This document shows, one piece after another, positions 10,401-20,600 of a stretch of 64,000 nucleotides of DNA (the first letter of the stretch is position 1; the number at the start of each line of letters is the position of its first letter). The position numbers were made by a program, and so were the translations under genes. The notes under the pieces were generated by a model. That model saw only the letters and a program-made list of their open reading frames with translations. It did no database searches and was not told where the DNA came from. The stretch comes from Oegoconia quadripuncta (lineage: Eukaryota; Arthropoda; Insecta; Lepidoptera; Autostichidae), in NCBI GenBank assembly GCA_949316235.1, contig OX438743.1:24921771-24985770 (forward strand). Direction: 5' to 3'.

Positions 10401-12784
10401 CACGACCCTCGCGCCCAGCGCGCCGCCCTGCACGCGCTCACCGCCCTCTGCGCGCACCACCCCGCGCTGCTGCCCAAGGTGCCCGCCATCCTCAAGGTGA
10501 GCTCCACCCCGCCCCCCTCCCCCCCGCCCCCTGCACGCGCTCACCGCCCTCTGCGCGCACCACCCCGCGCTGCTGCCCAAGGTGCCCGCCATCCTCAAGG
10601 TGAGCTCCACCCCGCCCCCCTCCCCCCGCCCCCTGCACGCGCTCACCGCCCTCTGCGCGCACCACCCCGCGCTGCTGCCCAAGGTGCCCGCCATCCTCAA
10701 GGTGAGCTCCAACCCGCCCCCCTCCCCCCCGCCCCCTGCACGCGCTCACCGCCCTCTGCGCGCACCACCCCGCGCTGCTGCCCAAGGTGCCCGCCATCCT
10801 CAAGGTGAGCTCCACCCCGCCCCCCTCCCCCCCGCCCCCTGCACGCGCTCACCGCCCTCTGCGCGCACCACCCCGCGCTGCTGCCCAAGGTGCCCGCCAT
10901 CCTCAAGGTGAGCTCCCCCTCCCCCCCCGCCCCCTGCACGCGCTCACCGCCCTCTGCGCGCACCACCCCGCGCTGCTGCCCAAGGTGCCCGCCATCCTCA
11001 AGGTGAGCTCCCCCCGCCTCGTGAGCCCAATTATGACCCATATCTTCTCAGCGAAAGGAGGGCCCTGCCCCAACAGTGGGACGTGTAAGGCTTGACGTTG
11101 AGCCGCCAGGCAAGCTGCCCTACCACCAACCAAAAAGTGTTGAAATCTCCCGTTCCAGCTGCTGTACGACGCCGACATCGTGGAGGAGAAGGCGATGATG
11201 GAGTGGGCGTCGAAGCCGTCGAAGAAGTACGCGTCGAAGGAGGTGACGGCGGACGTGCGGCGCCGGGCGCAGCCCTTCCTGGACTGGCTCGCCGAGGCCG
11301 AGGAGGACTCCAGCGACGGCGGGGCCAACAGCGGGGAGGACATCGAGGTAACCGCCTTACGCACACTCCTTCCTAATCCATACTGCCTCCGTACCACATA
11401 AAAATTTGCGTTTAGCTCGCTAAATTTGGTACCACTCAAGTGCAGTGGCGGTACCTTCATAAAAGCCCGAAAGCCCCGCTTGCGTTACTAAATTCTCGAT
11501 CAGGGCCTATTAACTATTTAAACAGTATAGGAAATCGTTGATTTAAACATTCGCACTTGTCAAACTGAAACGTCATGCTATCCTGTCTAATTTCACTACC
11601 TGTGTAAAAATCACAAAAACATTGCCGGGCTTGCCCTAATTTGAAACCCTAGGCACGCCACTGCGTATCCCTTGATATTGGTCGTATATGTGACTGTTGC
11701 AGGTCGTTAGATACCTGTATCTGTTGTGATCCCCACTAACCTACAGTTCGATGCTCAGGTTTGCCTCTTTAACGAATGAGATTATTTTCCTGCGTAAAAA
11801 CAATTACAATAAAATAATTATATAATTAAATATAACAATTATAATAAAATAATTGTTTTTACACATCGCTACATTATCGCAAACTTGACCATACCATCTG
11901 TAATTCTTATTACGAAAATACAGAAAATATTGTATTCGTATTACAGATGATTCATTACAGTTTACATGGAAATTTGGTCACTATGGTGTACCCCTTAAAA
12001 CCGAATTTTACATTACTAGAGGCTCATAACAATTTCATTAACAATTTCACGTGTAAACTGCAAATTTCGTAATGCATGCATTGATTTCATGGTACCAAAA
12101 CAGCTTCGTGCTCCGCGCTATTTTTTAATAGAACTTTGTGTAATGCAACTATTTTCATCGTGTAAACGCTACGTGACACGTGTGGTTTACGCGATACGGT
12201 TCTATCGTGTTAGAAGATCTTACTCTGAACGAAATACCAGGTTATATGGATAGAAATTCATTAAATTCTTGTAACACTTCAAGTTTATGCGAACACTATG
12301 GTTGATGGAGCGAAAGTGACGCCCCGAAACCAACCGTCGACCTCCTAACGAGCTTGTACGATGGTTTATGTTTACCGATCGCCAGATGTAGGTGTTACCA
12401 TATGTATGTTGACGTTTTCCTCTCGGTTTATATACCTATAGTAGTATGACTGTCACTTGAGTGCAAAAGTAACAAACTTACAAATGTCTATCGTTTGTGA
12501 AATCTCCATCGAGCGAGACTCAGGGGCCTCTATCATCCGAATTTTAAATGCTTCCGCAATACATATTCGGTATTGAAAAGATATTTTTGTTCATAGAATC
12601 ATCAATCTATAATATCAATCAATCAATCTAGAATATGGGCCTTTACCTGACCAAATTTCCCTTTCAGATCGAGTACGACGACCGTGCCAAAGCGACGCCC
12701 ATAAAGGCTGTGTCTACGCCCGCGCCCAAACAGCAGGCGCAGGACGACGACGCCGACATTGACGTGGATATCGACGCCATCTAA
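4302..12784 (+). CDS. eIF5: Eukaryotic translation initiation factor 5 (nine coding exons)
   Basis: eIF5 is the GTPase-activating protein for eIF2 in the scanning 43S complex and bridges eIF2-beta, eIF1, eIF3 and eIF4G through its C-terminal domain. Coding exons 4302-4458, 5839-5956, 6601-6787, 7607-7711, 8081-8216, 8989-9148, 10289-10496, 11159-11347 and 12668-12784 join in phase to 459 codons (458 residues), close to animal eIF5 length. The start codon has a perfect gccgccATGG context. The N-terminal domain includes FYRYKMPR, whose Arg16 matches the catalytic arginine finger. Zinc ligands are Cys100, Cys103, Cys123 and Cys126. A charged linker follows (about 155-235), then a W2/HEAT domain with aromatic/acidic boxes ([15 protein letters not shown]) and an acidic tail. 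The introns hold SINE and LINE debris. Exon 7 has a tandem expansion of its 3' end. Identification is secure; exact 5' leader is not. Confidence 0.96.
4611..4833 (+). repeat. SINE S3 copy in eIF5 intron 1
   Basis: Begins with a tRNA-like head (gattggtgtagtggatagtg, then ggttgcgggttg; its B box is damaged). The S3 body follows: atgaatacgaacatttatt, ttatctagtatccatagcac and gggactagatgattggtgtaa. Same family as 32480-32710, 39385-39597 and 57695-57903. Confidence 0.8.
5567..5830 (+). repeat. SINE S2 copy abutting eIF5 exon 2
   Basis: Full-length tRNA-headed SINE: A-box-like tggtgtagtgg, B box gattcgaatccc, a diagnostic ggaactagatggcgctgtg near the 3' end, and an atatttattta tail. Its tail ends only about 8 bp before the exon 2 splice acceptor AG at 5837-5838, so it now forms the branch/pyrimidine region of that intron. 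Confidence 0.85.
5839..5956 (+). CDS. eIF5: eIF5 coding exon 2
   Basis: Acceptor ttgcag|ac, donor acgg|gtgagg. Phase enters with two bases and leaves with two. It encodes the [15 protein letters not shown] block and the [15 protein letters not shown] segment that completes the first fold of the N-terminal domain, both highly conserved across eukaryotic eIF5. Confidence 0.96.
6601..6787 (+). CDS. eIF5: eIF5 coding exon 3 (zinc-binding)
   Basis: Acceptor attccag|g, donor atgcag|gtatgg. Encodes [14 protein letters not shown] and CKACGYHG, supplying the four cysteines (100, 103, 123, 126) of the zinc-binding subdomain shared with eIF2-beta. It ends with TFILKNPP, the usual close of this domain. 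Confidence 0.96.
6790..7215 (+). pseudogene. RTE-like LINE reverse transcriptase C-terminal relic in eIF5 intron 3
   Basis: In shifting + frames it reads like the end of lepidopteran RTE-type reverse transcriptases: an [22 protein letters not shown] segment, MCVTS, then [16 protein letters not shown] and a KWQW...GRISD...RRWARMT tail. Stops and frame breaks are frequent. It is a dead 5'-truncated insertion lying sense to eIF5. Confidence 0.6.
7430..7590 (+). repeat. CR1/Jockey-like LINE 3' end relic
   Basis: Contains the diverged 3' tail motif also found at 53500-53820, 58345-58665 and 60808-61160: ttgctcattcttccttgggg, then tctgccttgtgaa, ending in a gaaatgaaatata tail. It lies directly upstream of eIF5 exon 4. 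Confidence 0.65.
7607..7711 (+). CDS. eIF5: eIF5 coding exon 4 (linker)
   Basis: 35 codons, phase 0 to 0, between ttcgtag|ggt and agt|gtgagt. Encodes a basic, low-complexity linker ([11 protein letters not shown], then NGNHDADND) typical of the variable, disordered middle of eIF5. Confidence 0.9.
8081..8216 (+). CDS. eIF5: eIF5 coding exon 5 (linker, start of aromatic segment)
   Basis: Acceptor catcag|gag, donor cagg|gtgagc, leaving one base. Encodes a proline- and lysine-rich stretch, a run of Asp and then [15 protein letters not shown]. The last piece corresponds to the conserved W-(S/T)-VDVSE region before the W2 domain. Confidence 0.93.
8225..8282 (+). repeat. 14-bp CT-rich tandem repeat just inside eIF5 intron 5
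   Basis: About four copies of a cctccaccctccgc unit begin 8 bp after the exon 5 donor. A pyrimidine-rich tract so close to a 5' splice site is unusual, and it may vary in length between individuals. Confidence 0.85.
8427..8916 (-). repeat. SINE S1 copy with about 200-bp internal insertion
   Basis: The tail part (8427-8490) and tRNA-like head part (8693-8916, including ccccgctggggatcgaa) belong to one S1 copy. Between them lie a ttgaaacag-type 10-bp repeat and about 180 bp of unrelated sequence. It is diverged. It lies in eIF5 intron 5, antisense to the gene. Confidence 0.75.
8989..9148 (+). CDS. eIF5: eIF5 coding exon 6 (start of C-terminal W2 domain)
   Basis: Acceptor attacag|at, donor aacg|gtcaga; enters with two bases and leaves with two. 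Encodes [14 protein letters not shown] and the helical [15 protein letters not shown] segment, then [12 protein letters not shown], the first HEAT helices of the W2/eIF5C domain. Confidence 0.95.
9250..9517 (-). repeat. SINE S2 copy in eIF5 intron 6
   Basis: Reverse-oriented S2: cagcgccatctagttcacag near its 3' end, ggataccagacggttg, and a tRNA-like head at 9450-9517 with a damaged B box (gaattcgaaccc). It lies 100 bp downstream of the exon 6 donor. Confidence 0.85.
10289..10496 (+). CDS. eIF5: eIF5 coding exon 7
   Basis: Acceptor gtgcag|g, donor ctcaag|gtgagc, leaving in phase 0. Encodes [16 protein letters not shown] and the following W2 helices, ending [15 protein letters not shown]. Only this first donor keeps an open frame into exon 8. 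The last 69 bp (10428-10496) plus the donor are the founding unit of the tandem array that follows. Confidence 0.95.
10428..11002 (+). repeat. Six-copy tandem array of the exon 7 end plus 5' splice site
   Basis: The 69-bp coding segment at 10428-10496 recurs at 10531-10599, 10633-10701, 10736-10804, 10839-10907 and 10934-11002. Each copy is followed by gtgagctcc and a C-rich spacer. Unit spacings are 103, 102, 103, 103 and 95 bp. The 69-bp parts read as identical; differences sit in the spacers. Copies 2-6 have a donor but no acceptor AG in front, so they are intronic decoys or alternative exon extensions, not extra exons. A GC-rich assembly artefact is possible. Confidence 0.95.
11159..11347 (+). 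CDS. eIF5: eIF5 coding exon 8 (aromatic/acidic boxes)
   Basis: 63 codons, phase 0 to 0, from ttccag|ctg to gag|gtaacc. Encodes [20 protein letters not shown] and then a segment with [11 protein letters not shown]. These are the two aromatic/acidic boxes of the W2 domain that bind the lysine boxes of eIF2-beta and eIF3c. Confidence 0.96.
11348..12667. other. eIF5 intron 8: no recognised element
   Basis: About 1.3 kb of AT-rich sequence. An imperfect palindromic duplication of caattataataaaataatt-like text occurs at about 11806-11855. No coding exon, RNA gene or known repeat was recognised. Confidence 0.6.
12668..12784 (+). CDS. eIF5: eIF5 coding exon 9 (acidic tail and stop)
   Basis: Acceptor tttcag|atc; 38 codons and TAA at 12782-12784. 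Encodes [15 protein letters not shown] and ends DIDVDIDAI. Short acidic C-terminal tails of this kind are usual in insect eIF5. Confidence 0.95.
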   Translation: MEYDDRAKATPIKAVSTPAPKQQAQDDDADIDVDIDAI

Positions 12785-15700
12785 CCTCTCCCGCACACAC
12801 ACCCGCCACACGATATAACCTATACTCTTCGCACTCTTGGGACACGTGTATGACACTTGGTTCCTTAACATGAACTATATCAAATGAGTTGAATATCAAA
12901 AATGAAAATTTTCAGCTCAAAGGGACGTGAATTTTTTAAAATCTTTCATATAAATAAGAAACAGTAATAAGAAATAAAGGAGCCTTATGGCTGGATATAC
13001 CTTCGAGTTTGAAACCAAGGGTATGGAGGAGGATTCGGATACAGTTGATCCTACACAAATACTGTTAATATTGAGCAGTTGATTTCTTAAGTGGTTACAT
13101 GTTGCTAGCAAGAGTGTATTGGTACATACATATTCAATAATATACTCCTGTAGTTCACGATTTAGAAAAATAGACTAAAGTTTGGATATATGTGACCCCT
13201 TATCTGCGTTTCAAGGGCTGTTTCTTCCAATTATTGCTAAACTACCATCGTACTGACAGCATAAGCATGACATATGAACCTCGTTCGATACAGTCCGGCA
13301 GTGTATAAATAAATCTAGCACTTGTTGTAGTCTCCGTAATCGTTGTCGAACTGGAAACCAACTAGAGATGAAAATTTCACAGAATATCTAATATGTCATA
13401 TTTATGTCTCAGGTAGATTCTCAGACTGCAAACGTGTTTCAAGAGGGTAAATTAGTCTATTTCCTATTTAAACGGCTTGCTTTTATTTTTACAATGATTT
13501 GATTCTTATCTTTCTCTATGTCTGTTAGACCTATCTCTTAAAGTGTATCCGAGTTTTTGCTAGGGATAAAGGGATAGAGCTATCCCGTTAGTCGAAATAG
13601 TTGTAACCGTATATAATAATAGATTCACTTAATAGTTGTATAGGTTATATCAAAGTTTCGATCCACTCCACTAGAAAAATCCTTATTCTCTCCTATTCGC
13701 AATGCTTTGAAAAATCTTCAAAAAATTAAATTTTACTTATCCTGAGCTTTGATTCTCATCACGTTCCTATATAGTTATTTTTTTTATTATATTTTGAATT
13801 ATATTTTTTCCTATATTTATATTGGGACGGTGTTTTGTAATTGATTCAACATCTTGGTTCGTCTGATCTCGCACGTTTCCGAATTTTGTAAGTCACAAAG
13901 AGATGGCGCCAGATAGCAGCAAAGCAGTGGATGCTATGTTATTTATGTGCTATAAATCGATAGCAATACGCATTTGTATGAAATAGAAGATTTTTAGTAT
14001 TAAAAACTTGTAAATCGGCATTCGGCTTCGTGCGGTGTCGAGTGAATACTTAAAATTTTCAATGAACTCTGCAGTTTTCGCCACCATTGTTATTTTGTCC
14101 ATAGGCTAACACGACGCTCTCGTATATTGATGTGTCAACATTCCGAAAAGCACCATAATTGTATCAGTCCAGCGTGGGGGCATGAATGCTCGAAAAATTA
14201 GCGCTCATTGTCCGAAATATTTCGCCGTGGAAATTGCACATGGGCGCTCTGTATTCACGCTTACCGCCTCAAATTTCTTACAAAGTTGGTGCCGTGACCA
14301 GGATACGTCAAAAAAGAGTGGTTTATTTTTAAGTAATCTAATTACATAATCATGTCATATTATATTCACTCGGCATCGTTTGTAGCGTTTTTTTATATAT
14401 GTGTATGTAATTTAGGTTAGTTTATTTGCTATCGAGCCCCCGATGCGTGTTACGCAGATTTGTAATATATACCTATAGGGATATTATGTAATGGTAAAAT
14501 CGCGGTGGTGCGACCTACGATCGGCTGCGATGGGCAAAAAGTTTCCTCTTAATATTTACTATTAATATAGAATATTTTGAAATTGCCACCTGACAATTTT
14601 ATTAGATTTGTTTTGTATTCAATACATTTGGATTCTGAAGTACTTGGTTGTTTTTTTTTATTGCGATTGTGAAAACAAGATTAATTCCTACATCCATCTA
14701 CATACATTGAGTTCTATTAGAATAGCTATGATATTGAGTATGAAATTGCCATTTTTACAAACTAGCCACTTTGAACGTGGGTAACTTTTGTTTCAAATAT
14801 TTTATCCTTTTTTCAGTAATCATTTGTTATTGTTGTATGGGTAATAGAATTTTTTTTATAGATTTGGTTAAAGTTGTTCGTAATAAAGAGTGGCATCACC
14901 AGTTAAAGGGGAATTACACGAATTAAAATTCACCCTGTAGGTACCTGCGTCCTTCCATAATTCATGTCGTGGGATGTCGAGTGATAAAAATAAATGCTAC
15001 TACTACTAAATAAATGCTGAAATAGTGGTAAGCGTTCCAGTGCACCGACATTAGATCAGATTAAAACAACTGACATACGAATATGAACATGTATATTTTT
15101 TTAAATAAGGCACTTGGTAACAAAGTAAATAATGAGATCTTATTATCTAAGTTCTTACGAGTACAACATTTTGTGTAGAGATTCGATCTTTGAAGCTTAC
15201 AACTAAGTAAATGCGAGATTGCACTAGTGTTTCGTGTGTACTTAAGTACGTTTACTGCCTAATATACAGTTTGTATAGCAAAAACCGGTAAAAGTTATTG
15301 CCTATGAAAATTAGGGTGCAAGTGGCATCAAAATTGGATGGTTATATGTATGTTAGCATGTAGGGAAAATGAACTTTAACGATATTGCAATAAAGTTCAA
15401 TTTGCATTGGTACAATCAAATCAAAGAAAAATGAATTGTGTTGCAATGCTGTTAAGATTCATTTTTCAATAAGATGTATTTGTGGCCTTTGGCAGCACAA
15501 ACCAGTAGAGGTTATGCCAAAACGGTGCCCAAAAAAGGAACTACATTTATTTTACTTGGTGACACTGAATATAGTATTTGTGCTTAGCTGTGTGGCAACA
15601 TAATGCCTTCATCATTTTTCTACATCTTTTGGCAAAACTGTAAGTAAATCCTTTTTCATAAGAGAAATTGGAACGTACCGGGATAATAAGAGAAATATCT

Positions 15701-16246
15701 CGAACGCCCGCTGTTATTCTTAAAATTTGCAGATTTTTTAAGCCGCATGCATTTGTATGCAGATATCCCAGACTACTCCTAATTGGACAAGCGTAATCCT
15801 ACGCTCGTATTAATAAAATTTTCTCAGCATTGAACTTAAGTTAACATTTGAGATACTGTTTTTAAGATCGCTTTGTCTTGTCCTTTCTCCCATTTATTCC
15901 TACAGAATATAGAGTAAATTATTTTAGCACCAATAAACAATTTCAGTCGTGTATAAAAAAATATATAAAATACTCCCTAACTACTATACAATCGGGAGAC
16001 AAAATTATACATACATAAAGTCACGGCTGTTTCCCGTAAAATTGTACAATTTGTTATAATTAACATAACTGCTGTTAGCTGTATGACAATAAGTACGTTA
16101 GCCGCACTCTAGAATCTTGTCACTTTTTCTTTGCAACCTGCGCTTTGGCATAATGGATTAAAAAACACTTATTGGCTGTAATGTACCTACAAAAGTATTA
16201 TTATTTCTAATATAATCACATCACATAAGAGGCGAAGCGAACACCT
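12785..16246. other. eIF5 3' untranslated region and intergenic spacer
   Basis: No protein-coding exon was recognised. A canonical aataaa at 12973-12978, about 190 bp after the stop, is the first polyadenylation signal; others follow. The remainder to 16246 is AT-rich with no recognised repeat except a fragment near 16005 resembling the 31213/43109 repeat. Confidence 0.5.
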
Positions 16247-16436
16247 GTGTGCAAAGTGAGAGTTTTGTCTCATTTTTAACTTTACCATCGCGTTCGCGTT
16301 TACGCAAAAAGTAGGCTAGAGGCGCTGCACATCTCTTCATACAAATCGTCACGTAAACGTAACGTAATCGTCACGTAAACGTAACGTAATCGTCACGTAA
16401 AGTTAAGTCAAAACAAAACTCACACTCCGCCCTCTG
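16247..16436 (-). mobile_element. MITE family B, copy 1
   Basis: Ends are imperfect inverted repeats (tgtgcaaagtgagagttttg against caaaactcacactccgccct) of about 55 bp surrounding a short core with aggcgctgcacat. Same family as 42302-42497, 57339-57533 and 60530-60709. This copy carries a 22-bp tandem expansion (cgtcacgtaaacgtaacgta units) at about 16349-16402. Confidence 0.8.
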
Positions 16437-16839
16437 TTCTTCCTCGTAATCCATCTGCTCACCTTGCACCTGGGCGACTTTTTTTGCTCTTTTTGACTGA
16501 TAACAAAGCTAGCAAGGCAAGAGATAGAAATGTGAACGACCATAGCAACATTTTATCTCCTAGGTTACCGTTGTAAATACTAGATTCACGCAGGTGCACT
16601 AAGCAGGTGAACCACGAGACTGCTAACCAAGCAATTGGGAAATTGTTGAGCTTCTTTGCAGTAGCGAAACACCGTAACAATCATTTGCAATACCTACCAC
16701 AGAGCTGACAAAGTAGCAAAATTGAGATTTCATCTTTAATTAATGCTCACGTTTACAAAACGGTGGTCGCGAGTTCGACTTCCCGCGGCGGCTATTTTAT
16801 ATTCGTTTAGCTATATGGGCCAACTATCATAATCTTATC

Positions 16840-17193
16840 TAAGGCCCGTATTAATAAACCATTCTCAAGATTGAGAGGAGTCTTGTGATCGATCTCAAGT
16901 AAACGTGTTGATTAATAAACCTAGCTTGAGACTTGAAACGCACGTGGTTACTCAAGCAGTACTCACTTGAGAGGTGCGCCGAGTTTCACGTATTAATAAA
17001 CAAAACTCAAGAGTCTCAAGACTCATTCATTCGCCGCTGAGGCGAATACTTGAGAAGTGATCTCAGCTGAGTAGACCTCAAGATTGATTTATAAATTAGC
17101 ACGGAGCTTGAGATAGCGTAAATTTCTTAAGACGCATCTCGGGTGATACAGCCTCAAGATTTGTATTGAGATTGGTTTTTTAATCGGGCCTTA
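16840..17193 (+). mobile_element. MITE family A, copy 1 (left flank of ninjurin terminal exon)
   Basis: Starts taaggcccgtattaataaac and ends with the inverted gggcctta. Interior is full of ctcaag/cttgag motifs and repeated attaataaac blocks. It is the inverted counterpart of 17728-18071 and a relative of 28053-28377 and 24050-24194. Confidence 0.85.
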
Positions 17194-17195
17194 GT

Positions 17196-17245
17196 CTGCC
17201 GCCAAGCAGCAATCTTAATAGTCTTGTTGTGTTGGTCTGACTGTT
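17196..17245 (+). repeat. SINE S1 internal fragment
   Basis: About 50 bp (ctgccgccaagcagcaatct, then gttgtgttggtctga) match the middle of SINE S1. It is directly adjacent to the MITE ending at 17193. A short truncated relic. Confidence 0.55.
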
Positions 17246-17464
17246 AATCAGGGGTTACTACGTTTTCGAATTGAGAATGAAATGGCACGCGCCTTGTATC
17301 TCTGTCCGTTATTAAACATATAAGTGGGTCGGAAAGAGATGCAAATAGTAGGGCGCGCCGCTACTTTTTTGACTGTTACATTGTATTTCAAATGTTGGTT
17401 ACTCGTACACAGTTTTGCAGCAACAGTCGCGATAGTTTTAATACTCTGATTATAACGAAAAGCT

Positions 17465-17668
17465 TTATCCAGCGCCTGCCGGCTGTGAGAGACTCGGGGC
17501 GGTAGTAGGATTTGAGGCAACGCTGAAGGAAGCGATGAACACGTTCACTATTGTTATCAGGAAGACTCCTAGCACCGTCATGTTGTTGATCTTGTCTGCT
17601 TTGCAGATGTCCTTGTCGTCTTTCACGTTGTATCTGCTATTCATGATGAGACCGACGCCTACTGCCAC
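17465..17668 (-). CDS. Ninjurin terminal coding exon
   Basis: Acceptor ccctcacag|gtg at 17669; TAA at 17465-17467. Encodes the end of membrane segment 1 (VAVGVGLIM), the loop [19 protein letters not shown], membrane segment 2 ([20 protein letters not shown]) and a short Ser/Pro-rich cytoplasmic or luminal tail. The RYN and ADKINN motifs are ninjurin hallmarks. The exon is bracketed by inverted MITE copies. Confidence 0.93.
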   Translation of the reverse strand: MAVGVGLIMNSRYNVKDDKDICKADKINNMTVLGVFLITIVNVFIASFSVASNPTTAPSLSQPAGAG

Positions 17669-20600
17669 CTGTGAGGGTAACAGTAATAATTATAAAGTGC
17701 CTAATTTCGAAATCGTGTATCCTAGTCTTAGGCCTTAGTCTTATCTTATTAATAAACAAATCTCAATCTTGAGGCTGTATCACCCGAGATGCGTCTTAAG
17801 AAGTTGACGCTATCTCAAGGTCCGTGCTAATTTATAAACCAATCTTGAGGTCTACTCAGCTGAGATCACTTCTCAAGTATTCGCCTCACCGGCGAATGAA
17901 TGATAGTCTTGAGTTTCGTGTATTAATACGCGCACCTCTCAAGTGAGTACTGCTTGAGCATGCACATGTTTTTCAAGTCTCAAGTTAGGTTTATTAATGA
18001 ACTCGTTTACTTGAGACACCGGTCACAAGACTGTTCTCAATCTTGAGAATGGTTTATTAATACGTGCCTTAGAAATGTTTTGAGTAGAATAATGTGTTAC
18101 TTTTATGTAACTATAGCTCTAGACTTTGTCGGGGAAAAAGAAAATGTGATATTGAGTACCAACTTTTGAGACCCGAACGCCATAACGTACTGGGTAGACT
18201 GGGTACGGTAGTGACAATCGTAATATTAGCCAAACTATAAGGAAAACCGGGGAGGGTGTAAGGAGAAAGAAGCGCCTTCGGGGCTGAATGAGTTTCCCAG
18301 TGTTGCGTCAGCCAACGCGAATCGTTGACGTTACAGAGGCCCTCTTTACTTTTTGACAATCAGAAGTATTTTAATTCGATTGTTTTCGATGATTGTTGTT
18401 TTATTTGTACAGATAGGGGAGAGTCGGGTAGCCTCGACCACATAAATAAAACTCATGATATCTTGAAAATCAACGGAAATAAACATTTATTTTTTAAATG
18501 TAACTTAAACTGAACATATCTCTTATAATATTTATTAAGTAACAAACCGATAGTCTCATTATCTTAGCTTAAATCAAGTCTCAAAAGCAGTCTTCAACAT
18601 TTGTTAAAATAATTTTTGGAGGGTAACCCCGGACATAGAATTACTGATGACCAAATCGTTCTTTAGCCTTGCATATACGTCACAATAATAGTAAGCTTGC
18701 GATGGATCAATATCTACACAGGCTTCGTGTGCCCAGTCCTTGCATCTATATGACACTGTATCCAATCTCCCTCGAACGTTTCTCCACAAATGATGCATTC
18801 TGTTTCATGGTCTCTTTCTAGCTGTGTCAAGCTTTGAATATTCTTCTGTGTTTTCATTTTATTAATTGTCGCCTTTTTTTTATTCGTTGTAGTTTTAGTT
18901 TTGGTCAGCGGCATCAGGCGATTATCGAGGTCTTTGACATGGTTATATAATTGCAGTGATTGATCTTCTGTGAAGGTATATTTATATCTCCCTAGTTTTG
19001 GCTTTAACTGTGCTTCTTGTCCACTACCGATAGCTTTTATCCGATCCTGGAGGGTGCTTCTTGGCACGTCATATCTCTCAGCTGCTTCTCTCACCGACAT
19101 TTTCTTTTCCTGTACACATGTTATAGCTTGTTTCATTTTATTTTCGTCCCAATTTCCTCTATCCGTAATCCTTCCTTTGAATTTTAGCATTATCTGCAAA
19201 AGACACAATATTTTATACACTTGTCTCAACATTGCAACAAAAAAAGACTGTAACATAGAAATGGATGGATAAAACAGACATTTTAAAACTACCACGGTTC
19301 TTAATTTCACTATGCAATCCATGAAATAAAACATTTCGTCATAAATGAAATGTCCGGTGGTACCCGACAAAAAAGTGTCCGATTGTACCCGACCGCCTCG
19401 ATCCTATGTTTGTATTTATATCGGCAATATCAATAAAATCAACGTCAAGTATTTACCTAATTTGTTAACTATAATAACTACCTTACATAATTAGTCATGT
19501 TTTATGGTGAAGTACTTACTTTGTATATACAATAACCGCACTCAAAAAGTAAACGGCGCACACAAAAGTACAGGTATTGTTAAACAAACGAATGTCACGT
19601 GTTATTCGCACACCAGTCGCAGCCCATTTGATATGAATATACGGCTAAATGGCGCTGCGATCGTTTTGATGTGACACTTGTGCATGTATGTGTGCGAACT
19701 TTCCTGTAACTAACACTGGCCGAGGGTACCCGCCGGCCGGGGCTACCCGACTCTCCCCTACAGTAATGAGTGTTTTTTTTATTATTAGTTGAACATTAGT
19801 AGTAAAATAGCAGTGCTTACTTTGTACGTACATTGTTTGATATTGCCGTAGTGATTTTTCTTTCGCGAAACTTCAATACGGAACGATTTTTTTTTGGATA
19901 TGGTTGTGACTGGGGTGGTTGGTCTGTGGTTGTAACAAATACCAAATGGCTTTTTTTCTCTTTTATCTGCCAAGGCAATGCTTGAAGAAGACAGAAACAG
20001 GTCGATGTTGGAATAGAAAAATATGGAGAAGCTTATATAATGAAGTGAAAGAAGCTTTTGAAAAATTCTTTACTAATATTCCAATATAGACTACAAAATC
20101 TCTGAATTCATCTCCCACGCTCGCTGAAAAAATGTGGAGATTTGTGACTCCCATTTTAAATTTAATCATGTAAGTCCTATAGACATCTTAAAAGCATTTC
20201 GATCTTTAGACAAGAAAAAAAACTGCCGACCTTCACGGTTTATCAGTAAAAATTATTAGTGCCGTAATTGATTGTGTTTCACCACACTTAGCTTGTATTT
20301 TTAATAAATGTACTGATGATGGCATATTTCCTGATCTGATGAAGCACAGTAAAGTCATACCTTTATTTAAAGCCGGTAGTACATCAGACCCCTCTAATTT
20401 TAGACCTATTTCAATACTACAATCTAATGTCATTATGAGCAATTCGGTTTTACTATCACAATAAGTTTCACATCAATCTAGCTAGGTCCATTTTTCAAAA
20501 ATTTCACACACAACAAAATACAATGCTGAACATAGGCTTCCCTTAAGAGCTGATTCAAGCAGTCCTAAACCATCAATTTGGCAGTCTTTTCTAGGTCATC

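Noticed and set aside
10257..11041. Several long Pro/Arg/Gly-rich frames on both strands around 10.2-11.0 kb
   Set aside because: They arise from the GC-rich tandem array of eIF5 exon 7 and its C-rich spacers, not from independent genes.
16459..16680. Minus-strand 73-codon open frame with a hydrophobic stretch, between eIF5 and ninjurin
   Set aside because: No splice context, no recognisable family and located beside a MITE in AT-rich intergenic DNA. A chance frame is likelier.
17248..17520. Minus-strand 90-codon frame overlapping the ninjurin terminal exon
   Set aside because: It is a different frame over the ninjurin stop region and has no recognisable motif. The ninjurin frame explains the conservation.
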